NCBI GenBank assembly: GCA_949529985.1
Contig: CATIRS010000048.1
Span: 1-64,000, forward strand
DNA length: 64,000 bases
DNA from: Owenweeksia sp. TMED14
GTDB lineage: Bacteria; Bacteroidota; Bacteroidia; Flavobacteriales; Schleiferiaceae
Direction of reading: 5' to 3'
Shown here: positions 35,841-43,862 of the stretch, in pieces
Layout: each line of letters starts with the position of its first letter
How positions within the stretch are numbered: position 1 is the first letter of the stretch
The notes under the pieces: model-generated
Told to the model about the DNA's origin: nothing
The model's database searches: none
The model's input: only the letters and a program-made list of their open reading frames with translations
Made by a program: the position numbers and the translations under genes

Positions 35841-37522
35841 GTTTAAAACAAGCCACTAAATTATCATTATTAAGTTTATTGCTTTTTTTGAATAAAGGTT
35901 ATGCTCAGCAACTAACGTACACAAAATGTCCTGATTATTCTATTAACCTGACTGATGATATCAAGTTTACTAGGCTCTATCTCAAAGGACTTTCATCACT
36001 AAATGAGAGGCAAGAAAGTCGTGCAAATAATTTTTTTTTAAAAGCTAAAACACGTGCTGAAAAATTAATCTCAAAGCAAGAATTAAATATTCCAACCCTA
36101 CGTTCATTGTTTACTTTATACTCTGCCTCTGGAAATCTGTCTGACGCAATATATATTGGTCGTTTATTGGTATGTTCAAAGACCATAGATGTCGACATCT
36201 TAAAAAAATGCATCAATTTTTCATGGGAATTAAAAGACAATACATCTGCGTTGTTTTTCTTTAGAAACAGCCAAAAGCTATTTGGAAACAATTATCAAAC
36301 CACTAACGCGATTCGAAATATATTTTTGCAGTTAGGCGAAGCCGATAGTGCACTTGCCGTGGTTGAAAATCACATAAAGGAGAAAGGCAGTGAGTTAAAA
36401 GTTAATGAAATAAAATTGGCGCTGCTATACGTAAATACGTTAAATAAAATTGGCCGTGAACTGGAATCCTATTTGACCCTTAAAGGGTTACTTCGTGAAT
36501 TTCCAGCAGCACTTCCAATTAAGATTTCATTTATTTATGCTTCCCAAGCTCTTGGAAAAGAGGACACTGCAAAAGTTTATTTCAAAAGGTTGATCGAGAA
36601 TACAGATATTACTATTGATGTTAAAACTTCAATAGTAATCAACCGTATAAAACGTTTATCGGGAGCTCCTTCAACACATAAAGGTTGGCGTTCTATCGCG
36701 GAATGGGCAAACTGGAATATTGAAGCCAATCTATCTGAACCTAAGGCCTATGCTGTTGCCGCAGAGATAGCTGTTCAGCAAAAAAAGTGGCTCAAAGCAA
36801 GGAGTTTATGGAAAAAAGCCATCAATCTTCCTGGTGGTGATTTATGGGAACTGAGGCAGGGCATTATTTTGGCAGATGAAAAGCTAGATTCTATTAAGTG
36901 GATGCTAAATGATGCGCAAGAGGCATCTGCAAGCCACTCTAATCATCCACTTTTCTCATTGATGTTGTCCAATGCACAGTATAAAAATGAAAACTATGAA
37001 GCAGCAAGAAATGAGCTTAATGCAGGTGTTTCCAAGTTGTTAGAATTAAATACAATTCCGGAAAAAAAAAGTCGCTTAATTGATTATTATTTTGCCCTAG
37101 GAAATGTCAGTTATAAACTAGGTGATGAAATTGAAATGTCTAGATGCTTTGACACTGTATTAAGTTGGGCTCCTAATGACGCTTTGACGTTAAATAACTA
37201 CTCATATTTTCTGGCAAAAAATAAATCCAGACTCTATGAGGCTCTAAATATGATAGAAAAGGTGAATAAAGAGTTTCCGTCAGATGCAATATTCTTAGAT
37301 ACATATGCATATGTTTTACTCAAAATAGGTAATTACTCTAGAGCGGAAACTATAATAAAGTCGTGCTTGAATAATGGTGGATCAAGAAATCCAATAACAT
37401 GCATTCATGCAGCTGCTATTTTTAAGCAAACAGGCAATAAAGACTTATATGATTTATACTATAGGTTGGCTATTGATTTGGGAAAGAACCAGAATGAAAT
37501 TCATAAAGAAATGATTGAATAG
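35837..37522 (+). CDS. Tetratricopeptide repeat protein, exported
   Basis: 561 residues. A signal peptide (about 1-24, LSLLSLLLFLNKGYAQQ) is followed by helical repeats over most of the length; TPR signatures are clearest near the C-terminus (DALTLNNYSYFLAKN, DAIFLDTYAYVLLKIGNYS). Such proteins scaffold complexes in the periplasm or at the outer membrane. It is translationally coupled to the nucleotidyltransferase and followed by DUF4292. Confidence 0.85.
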   Translation: MSLKQATKLSLLSLLLFLNKGYAQQLTYTKCPDYSINLTDDIKFTRLYLKGLSSLNERQESRANNFFLKAKTRAEKLISKQELNIPTLRSLFTLYSASGNLSDAIYIGRLLVCSKTIDVDILKKCINFSWELKDNTSALFFFRNSQKLFGNNYQTTNAIRNIFLQLGEADSALAVVENHIKEKGSELKVNEIKLALLYVNTLNKIGRELESYLTLKGLLREFPAALPIKISFIYASQALGKEDTAKVYFKRLIENTDITIDVKTSIVINRIKRLSGAPSTHKGWRSIAEWANWNIEANLSEPKAYAVAAEIAVQQKKWLKARSLWKKAINLPGGDLWELRQGIILADEKLDSIKWMLNDAQEASASHSNHPLFSLMLSNAQYKNENYEAARNELNAGVSKLLELNTIPEKKSRLIDYYFALGNVSYKLGDEIEMSRCFDTVLSWAPNDALTLNNYSYFLAKNKSRLYEALNMIEKVNKEFPSDAIFLDTYAYVLLKIGNYSRAETIIKSCLNNGGSRNPITCIHAAAIFKQTGNKDLYDLYYRLAIDLGKNQNEIHKEMIE

Positions 37523-37542
37523 ATCGTTAAATTTGTGAGATT

Positions 37543-38325
37543 GTGAAAAGTATCAAAACATTTTTTTTTCTTGTGTTCATTTCAAGTTGTGGAGTGATAA
37601 GCAAAATCGAAAATAACATAATTATGGAAGATCCTGCCCGGAGAAGAATAATGGATGCAGTTATGGAATTGAAATCTAGCCAGGAAATTAATTTTACGGA
37701 TATAAATTTTTTCAGATTAAAAGGCAATGGTCAAATCACATTAGGTAAAAAAGAATATAAAACAAGATTAGATTTCAGGATACAAGAAAAAGGTTTGCAA
37801 AAATTATGGCTGGATATTTCTGACCCATTTATTGGAATGAAGTTAGCTAGACTAATCATTAATAGTAATGGACTTCAGGCTTATGCAAATGTTGTAAATA
37901 AATATGTTGATATTCCAATTTCTAGAATTGAAGAGCTTAATATTCCAGTAAACACTAATGATATTGTAAGTGTTGTCCAAGGTAATGCGATTGAATGGCC
38001 TGAAAATTTGTTAACTGCGAATATGGATTTTACATCTGAAATATGGAGTTTAAATTTCCCAGTCAAGCGAAATAAATTTCATGGAGAAATGACTTTACGA
38101 TTCTCAGCAGAATATGATCACCAACTATTGAGTCAGAAAATTGAATTTGCTAAGGAGTCTGTGACTATGGAAATTAATTATCAGAAAAACGGAAGCTGGA
38201 ATGTTCAAATTAACTCGCCTCAAGGAGACTGCCAGATAAAATTTTCAATCCGATCTAAAAAGACTTTTGAATATTTAAAATTCCCGTTTAATATACCTTC
38301 AGATTATGCGCGGATCGATTTTTAG
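37543..38325 (+). CDS. DUF4292 family lipoprotein (LolB/LppX-like fold suspected)
   Basis: 260 residues, GTG start. A short signal sequence ends in FISSCG, so Cys16 is probably acylated. The rest is rich in beta strands (NFFRLKGNGQITLGKK, YKTRLDFRIQEKGL) as in DUF4292, a Bacteroidota family whose shape resembles LolA/LolB lipid-binding barrels; this resemblance is inferred from strand pattern only. It overlaps the EnvC-like gene by 20 bases. Confidence 0.8.
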   Translation: MKSIKTFFFLVFISSCGVISKIENNIIMEDPARRRIMDAVMELKSSQEINFTDINFFRLKGNGQITLGKKEYKTRLDFRIQEKGLQKLWLDISDPFIGMKLARLIINSNGLQAYANVVNKYVDIPISRIEELNIPVNTNDIVSVVQGNAIEWPENLLTANMDFTSEIWSLNFPVKRNKFHGEMTLRFSAEYDHQLLSQKIEFAKESVTMEINYQKNGSWNVQINSPQGDCQIKFSIRSKKTFEYLKFPFNIPSDYARIDF

Positions 38326-39538
38326 TCTTCTTTTTTTATTTTTTTCACTCACTGCTTATTCCCAAAAGTCAAAAGAAATTCTCGAGAAAAGAAAATTACA
38401 GCTCCAGGATGAGATTGGTATGGCAAATATAATTTTAAGAAAAACTCAAAAGGATAAGCTTCTTACCTTAAATCAGGTAAGAGCATTGGATAAAAAAGTT
38501 GCTGCACGTAAAGAGTTGATAATAACAGTCCAATCTCAGATCAAAAATTCTGAACGTAAAATATTTCGAACGAGAAAAGAAATATTAAAAAATGAAAGTC
38601 AAATTCAGGTTCTTAAAAATGAATATGCCTCAATGATAAAAGAGGCTCAAAAACGCGGCAAACCTATGCAATCATGGGCATATGTTTTTGCCTCGGACAA
38701 CATTCAGCAGGCTTTAAAGCGGGTCTACTTCCTTAAGCAATATGTTGGTTTCAGAGAAAATCAGGTTGATGAGATAAAATCACTACAGTTGGAAAAGATA
38801 GAAAAAATATTAGAGGCAGAGCGAGAAAAAGATCAAAAGAAAATTCTTCTTTCTCAAGAAATTGCTGAAAAAAAGACGTTGACAAAAGAGAAAAAAGATC
38901 GTGAAAGGGCAGTGAATGCCCTTCAGAAAAAAGAGACGCAAGTCGTAACTAGAATTAAGAAAAAGCGAAGTGAATTACAAAAACTTGAAAAGCAGATTCA
39001 GAAAATAATTAAGAAAGAGTTGGCGCGTCAGAGAAATGCAGCGAGACGCGCGAAAAAGAATACAAAAAATCAAGGTGCTTCTGATTTGACGGAATATGAC
39101 TTAACACCAGACGGTTCGGCTTTAGCTAAGGATTTTTCAGATAATAAAGGGAAATTACCCTGGCCAGTTAAAAGAGGAATAATTACCCAGAATTTTGGAT
39201 CGAATCCTGTTCCTGGAACTTCAGGCGTTTCTATCAAAAATCCCGGAGTGGATATTGGCACTCCTAGAAGGTCAAAAGTGAGGGCCGTTTTTGAGGGGGA
39301 GGTCTCAACAGTAGTTAGAATTCCAGGGGCAAATCGAGTAGTTCTAATACGCCATGGGAACTATTTTACTGTCTATTCTAATCTTGAAGATGTTTTTGTA
39401 AAAACAGGAGATGAAGTTAAAGGTCTCGATGATATTGGAACAGTTGCCGCTGATTCTGAGACAGGCGAGTCTACATTGCATTTTGAGCTTTGGATAAATA
39501 CCAGCAATCAAGATCCAGGTCCGTGGTTAAATCATTGA
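38306..39538 (+). CDS. EnvC-like murein hydrolase activator with degenerate M23/LytM domain
   Basis: 410 residues. A signal peptide (ends TAYSQK) is followed by a long charged coiled coil (about 20-250) and a C-terminal LytM/M23 domain (about 285-410). The usual zinc site is broken: where active enzymes have H-x-G-x-D the sequence reads NPGVDIGTP, and the HxH region is LHFELW. It therefore resembles EnvC/NlpD, which activate amidases rather than cut peptidoglycan. Convergent with secA across 1 base. Confidence 0.9.
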   Translation: MRGSIFSLLFLFFSLTAYSQKSKEILEKRKLQLQDEIGMANIILRKTQKDKLLTLNQVRALDKKVAARKELIITVQSQIKNSERKIFRTRKEILKNESQIQVLKNEYASMIKEAQKRGKPMQSWAYVFASDNIQQALKRVYFLKQYVGFRENQVDEIKSLQLEKIEKILEAEREKDQKKILLSQEIAEKKTLTKEKKDRERAVNALQKKETQVVTRIKKKRSELQKLEKQIQKIIKKELARQRNAARRAKKNTKNQGASDLTEYDLTPDGSALAKDFSDNKGKLPWPVKRGIITQNFGSNPVPGTSGVSIKNPGVDIGTPRRSKVRAVFEGEVSTVVRIPGANRVVLIRHGNYFTVYSNLEDVFVKTGDEVKGLDDIGTVAADSETGESTLHFELWINTSNQDPGPWLNH

Positions 39539-39539
39539 T

Positions 39540-42500
39540 TTAATCTAAAATAGCCCACCCTGATACTAGCAGTGCTTCGGCAGCCTTATACTTCACTTTT
39601 TTTCTCTCTCCTGAAGAGATATTAGTAATGATTACAATGTCATTTCGCCCATATTTTTTCTCACTAATCACGGGTTGTGATTGTTGGGCTCTTGATGAAG
39701 GTCTAGTTTTTCTTGTGGCCTCTTCAGACCCAGGACCACTTGTTATGTAATTAATCCTAGAAGGTTTTTTTTCAGAAACTTTTTGAACTTTTTGAGAGTC
39801 ATGTCCACTATGGTTTTCTTTTGGAAGACTTGCTTTAAAAAGGAAAGAAATGGACTTACGGTTTAATTCATCAAGCATTTCTTTGAAGAGATTAAAACTT
39901 TCGTGCTTGTAAATTAGTAATGGATCTTTTTGTTCGTAAACAGCGCCTTGAACATTTTGCCGAAGGTCATCCATATTTCTCAAGTGCTCTTTCCATGATT
40001 CATCTATCATCGATAGAACTACACTTTTTTCTAAGTCACGAATTAAACTCTTTCCAGATGTCGAAACTGATTCATTTAGGTTTGTGGAAACTTGAAGGCC
40101 TTTAGTGCCATCGGTGAAAGGCACTAAAATTCGTTCTATGTTTTCTCCCTGCTCCTTGACTACGTTTCGAAGAACAGGTAAAGCTTGAGAAGCGACTTGA
40201 GAGTTTCTCGAGGCATAAGACCTCATTGCATCATCGAATGTTAGTTTGGAAAGTTCTTGTTCGGGTTTCTTTTCAAACTCTTCGGACATAACTGGCGAAG
40301 AGATACCAAATAGATCTAAAACTTCGAGCTGAAATGAGGAGAAGTTTCTTGATAATTTGGAGTTAGAACTGATGTTTTCTGCGAGATCATAAGCCATATT
40401 GGCTATGTCAACTTGAAGTCTTTCTCCAGAAAGCGCATTTCTGCGTCTTCGATAAATTCCTTCTCTTTGAGAATTCATGACATCGTCATACTCTAAAAGC
40501 CGTTTACGCATTCCAAAATTATTCTCTTCGACTTTCTTTTGAGCACGTTCAATAGACTTAGAAACCATACTGTGCTGTATAACTTCTCCATCTTTATGTC
40601 CCATCCTGTCCATCAGGCCAGCAATTCTTTCGGAACCAAATAATCTCATCAAATTATCCTCAAGGCTCACGAAAAATTGCGTGCTGCCAGCATCTCCTTG
40701 ACGGCCAGAACGACCTCTCAACTGTCGGTCGACCCTTCTAGAATCGTGTCTTTCAGTTCCTACGATGGCAAGACCACCAGATTCGATCGTCTCTTTTGAT
40801 AATTTTATGTCGGTTCCACGTCCAGCCATATTAGTTGCAATTGTCACAGTTCCAGGTCGCCCAGCTTGAGCTACGACATCTGCTTCTTTTTGGTGCATTT
40901 TTGCATTTAAAACCTGGTGGGGTATTTTGCGCATATTAAGCGCCTTACTTAGTAATTCACTGATTTCAACAGATGTCGTTCCAACCAGAACAGGTCGACC
41001 ATTGTCTCTTAATACAATTATTTCATCAATAACAGCATTGTATTTTTCTCGTTTTGTTTTGAATACAAGATCATCTCGATCATCTCTAACAATTGGACGG
41101 TTTGTTGGAATAACGGTTACATCAAGTTTATAGATCTCCCAAAACTCACCAGCCTCTGTTTCAGCTGTACCTGTCATGCCTGAAAGCTTATTGTACATTC
41201 GAAAATAGTTCTGCAGTGTTACCGTCGCATACGTTTGAGAAGCAGATTCTATTTTTACGTTTTCCTTAGCTTCAATAGCCTGGTGAAGGCCATCAGAATA
41301 ACGCCGGCCATCCATAATTCGGCCAGTCTGTTCATCTACAATCTTTACTTTGGATTCCATCACTACGTATTCAATATCCTTTTCAAAAAGGGCATAAGCT
41401 TTTAATAGTTGACCCATAGAATGAATACGTTCGCTTTTAATTCGATAATCTCGAATTAAAAGTTCCTTAGTTGATAGTTTTTCTGATGGAGTTATATCTG
41501 ATGATCCTATTCGATCTAATTCTGTTGACATATCAGGCATAACGAAGAAATCCTGATCTGTTAGATCACTAAGTAATTGAATGCCCTTATCGGTTAGGTT
41601 TACCTGATTCTGCTTTTCCTCAATGGCGAAGAAAAGAGTCTCATCAATGACTTTCATCTCTTTTCCTTGATTTTGAAGATATACCCCTTCTGTTTTTTGA
41701 AGCAAAGCCTTATTTCCTGATTCTGAAAGTAATTTTATTAGAGCTTTATTTTTGGGTAACGCACGGTGAGCTCTTAAAAGCTCAAAACCCGCATCTTTTG
41801 AGTTCCCTTCATTTAGGTGTCGCTTAGCTGAAGTAAGCGCTTCATGAGAAATAGTTTTTTGCTGATTAAATAACTGTATTACAAATTTCTTAAGTTCATT
41901 GTATTCATGTTTATCTCCATTAGGTGTCGGTCCTGAAATAATAAGCGGCGTTCTGGCATCATCTATGAGTACAGAGTCAACTTCGTCAACAATTGCATAA
42001 TTGTGACCGCGTTGAACTAACTCATTAGCATCTCGCGCCATATTGTCTCTCAAATAATCAAATCCAAACTCGTTATTAGTGCCAAAAGTTATGTCTGCAG
42101 CATAAGCCTCTCTTCGCCCTTCGCTATTAGGTTGGTGTTTATCAATACAGTCAACAGTTAAACCGTGGAATTGATATAAGGGCCCCATCCATTCCGCATC
42201 TCGCTTAGACAAGTAGTCATTTACAGTTACGACATGAACTCCCCGTCCAGAAAGGGCATTAAGATATACAGGCAGGGTCGCCACCAATGTTTTCCCCTCA
42301 CCCGTAGCCATCTCTGCTATTCGTCCTTTATGTAGTACGGTTCCACCGAATAATTGGACGTCATAATGAACCATATTCCAAGATACTGGAGTGCCAGCAG
42401 CTTCCCAATGGTTATTCCAGGTTGCAGTTTCGCCACTAATACTTATTGCATTAAAAGTCGATAAGAGAGATCTGTCTATTTCAGTGCATGAAACGGTCAT

Positions 42501-42875
42501 TGGTCCTGCTGCCCATTGCCGTGCTGTCTCTCTAACAACAGCAAAAGCCTCAGGAAGAAGTTCGTCTAGTGCTTTATCCTCTGCAACAATAGCTATTTTT
42601 GTAAGCTCATCAATCGTTGAGTAAAGTTTTTCTTTTACTTCGACATCAGTTTCTTCTTCAACTTGGATTTGAATAGCAAGTATTTCATCTTGCTGATCTT
42701 TTGAGGCCGCTTTCACTTTAAATCTAAATTCCGCAGTTTTCTGTCGGAGCTCATCTGGAGTAATTCCTTGAAGGGCATGTTCTGCCTCTTGAATTTTTAA
42801 AACATAAGGTTTAATTTCTTTTAAATCTTTTTCAGATTTATTACCTAATATTTTTTGAAGTAGCTTTTGAATCAT
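39540..42875 (-). CDS. secA: Protein translocase subunit SecA
   Basis: 1,111 residues, longer than E. coli SecA (901). Motor motifs are intact: ATGEGKT, VDEVDSVL, SGMTGTAETEAGEFW, MAGRGTDIKL and RQLRGRSGRQGD. An insertion of roughly 100 residues after TPNGDKHEYNELKKF (through ALPKNKALIK to VYLQNQGK) is characteristic of Bacteroidota SecA. The C-terminus lacks the CxCxSG zinc/SecB-binding motif and ends instead with KYGRNDIVIITN followed by a short basic domain. It drives preproteins through SecYEG using ATP. Confidence 0.97.
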   Translation of the reverse strand: MIQKLLQKILGNKSEKDLKEIKPYVLKIQEAEHALQGITPDELRQKTAEFRFKVKAASKDQQDEILAIQIQVEEETDVEVKEKLYSTIDELTKIAIVAEDKALDELLPEAFAVVRETARQWAAGPMTVSCTEIDRSLLSTFNAISISGETATWNNHWEAAGTPVSWNMVHYDVQLFGGTVLHKGRIAEMATGEGKTLVATLPVYLNALSGRGVHVVTVNDYLSKRDAEWMGPLYQFHGLTVDCIDKHQPNSEGRREAYAADITFGTNNEFGFDYLRDNMARDANELVQRGHNYAIVDEVDSVLIDDARTPLIISGPTPNGDKHEYNELKKFVIQLFNQQKTISHEALTSAKRHLNEGNSKDAGFELLRAHRALPKNKALIKLLSESGNKALLQKTEGVYLQNQGKEMKVIDETLFFAIEEKQNQVNLTDKGIQLLSDLTDQDFFVMPDMSTELDRIGSSDITPSEKLSTKELLIRDYRIKSERIHSMGQLLKAYALFEKDIEYVVMESKVKIVDEQTGRIMDGRRYSDGLHQAIEAKENVKIESASQTYATVTLQNYFRMYNKLSGMTGTAETEAGEFWEIYKLDVTVIPTNRPIVRDDRDDLVFKTKREKYNAVIDEIIVLRDNGRPVLVGTTSVEISELLSKALNMRKIPHQVLNAKMHQKEADVVAQAGRPGTVTIATNMAGRGTDIKLSKETIESGGLAIVGTERHDSRRVDRQLRGRSGRQGDAGSTQFFVSLEDNLMRLFGSERIAGLMDRMGHKDGEVIQHSMVSKSIERAQKKVEENNFGMRKRLLEYDDVMNSQREGIYRRRRNALSGERLQVDIANMAYDLAENISSNSKLSRNFSSFQLEVLDLFGISSPVMSEEFEKKPEQELSKLTFDDAMRSYASRNSQVASQALPVLRNVVKEQGENIERILVPFTDGTKGLQVSTNLNESVSTSGKSLIRDLEKSVVLSMIDESWKEHLRNMDDLRQNVQGAVYEQKDPLLIYKHESFNLFKEMLDELNRKSISFLFKASLPKENHSGHDSQKVQKVSEKKPSRINYITSGPGSEEATRKTRPSSRAQQSQPVISEKKYGRNDIVIITNISSGERKKVKYKAAEALLVSGWAILD

Positions 42876-42883
42876 GATACAGG

Positions 42884-42891
42884 CAAAAGTA
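42884..42891 (-). promoter_or_regulatory. -7 box for secA
   Basis: On the minus strand TACTTTTG, an exact TAnnTTTG match, ends 8 bases before the secA ATG and predicts a leader of only a few nucleotides. The -33 region is weak (TTT at an 18-base spacing). Confidence 0.5.
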
Positions 42892-42933
42892 CAATCCTTA
42901 TGCGACTAGAAACTGCATAAAAGACGGAACTAT

Positions 42934-43158
42934 TTAGTATTCATCCTCATTCCATAAAAAATCCTCATCGGAAGGATAGTCAGGCCAAATCTCTTCAATT
43001 GACTCATATTGGTCTTGGGCCTCTTCTTCAATAGCTTGAACATTCTCAACCACCTCTAAAGGAGCTCCTGTTCGAATAGCGTAATCAATTAACTCGTCTT
43101 TGGTGGCGGGCCAAGGTGCGTCACTAAGATAAGATGCAAGTTCAAGTGTCCAGTACAT
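42934..43158 (-). CDS. DUF2795 family small acidic protein
   Basis: 74 residues. MYWTLELASYLSDAPWPATK followed by DELIDYAIRTGAP matches the DUF2795 family, and the C-terminus is strongly acidic with aromatic residues (WPDYPSDEDFLWNEDEY). It occurs next to secA in many Bacteroidota. Function unknown; the small size and fold resemble a DNA-binding or adaptor helix bundle, which is only a guess. It has its own -7 box 25 bases upstream. Confidence 0.85.
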   Translation of the reverse strand: MYWTLELASYLSDAPWPATKDELIDYAIRTGAPLEVVENVQAIEEEAQDQYESIEEIWPDYPSDEDFLWNEDEY

Positions 43159-43183
43159 GTATTTAAGTCCTTCTTATTTTTCG

Positions 43184-43191
43184 CAAATATA
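43184..43191 (-). promoter_or_regulatory. -7 box for the DUF2795 gene
   Basis: On the minus strand TATATTTG, an exact TAnnTTTG match, ends 25 bases before the ATG. Confidence 0.5.
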
Positions 43192-43220
43192 TTCTTTTTG
43201 TAGACCTGGGCAAGCACTTT

Positions 43221-43796
43221 TCAAGACATTGGTTTCCAATGGATTTCTTTCGAGCCTAGTTTCATTGAAAACCAGCGGGAAAGAGTAAACAAATAATCAC
43301 TTAATCTATTCAAAAATGGAATTGCCAAAGTAGGTATGGAAACTTCATTCTTCGATATTGAATCTTGTAAATCAATTGTCCACCTTTCTCCTCGTCTGCA
43401 TACTGTTCTGGCTATATGTATTTGACTCACTAAAGAATGGCCTCCTGGAAGAATAAAATTTTTTAATGGACTAAGTTCTAATGTCATTTCATCAATTTCA
43501 TTTTCCATCATTTTTATCCATTCTTCCTCAATTATAGGAAGATTTTTTTTCATTTTAGAGGAGTCATTTGCTAAATGCGAACCAATTGAAAAAAGCCAAG
43601 CTTGAATTGAAATTAAGTTTTTTTCTTTTTCTGGGAATTGTTCTAATTGTGATACCTGATCACGTAATAACCCTAAATGAGAATTAAGCTCATCAAGTGA
43701 GCCATATGCATGAAGTCTCACGTGAGACTTGCTAACGCGCCTACCGCTATAAAGCCCTGTATCTCCCTTATCCCCAGTTTTAGTATAAATTTTCAC
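43221..43796 (-). CDS. ATP:cob(I)alamin adenosyltransferase, PduO type
   Basis: 191 residues, GTG start. The N-terminal MKIYTKTGDKGDTGLYSGRRVSKS phosphate-binding pattern is diagnostic (M is the GTG), followed by YGSLDELNSHLG and the C-terminal VCRRGERW and LNRLSDYLFTLSRW helices. It makes adenosylcobalamin, the cofactor of methylmalonyl-CoA mutase and class II ribonucleotide reductase. The carboxylase beta subunit at 56578 could feed the methylmalonyl-CoA route. The gene contains an 18-bp perfect palindrome with a CACGTG core. Confidence 0.93.
   Translation of the reverse strand: MKIYTKTGDKGDTGLYSGRRVSKSHVRLHAYGSLDELNSHLGLLRDQVSQLEQFPEKEKNLISIQAWLFSIGSHLANDSSKMKKNLPIIEEEWIKMMENEIDEMTLELSPLKNFILPGGHSLVSQIHIARTVCRRGERWTIDLQDSISKNEVSIPTLAIPFLNRLSDYLFTLSRWFSMKLGSKEIHWKPMS
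43713..43730. other. 18-bp perfect palindrome with CACGTG core (parS-like)
   Basis: AAGTCTCACGTGAGACTT reads identically on both strands. It lies inside the cobalamin adenosyltransferase gene (residues 23-28). It matches the canonical parS consensus at 12 of 16 positions by my count, with the CACGTG core intact. A parB gene is about 10 kb away. It may be a partition site or chance. Coordinates were derived from codon position and could be off by about two bases. Confidence 0.35.
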
Positions 43797-43862
43797 AATT
43801 GTGAAGATACAAATCGTTGAATCTATTTCAGTTTAAAATTTGAGAAGCAAAGCAATTTTTCA

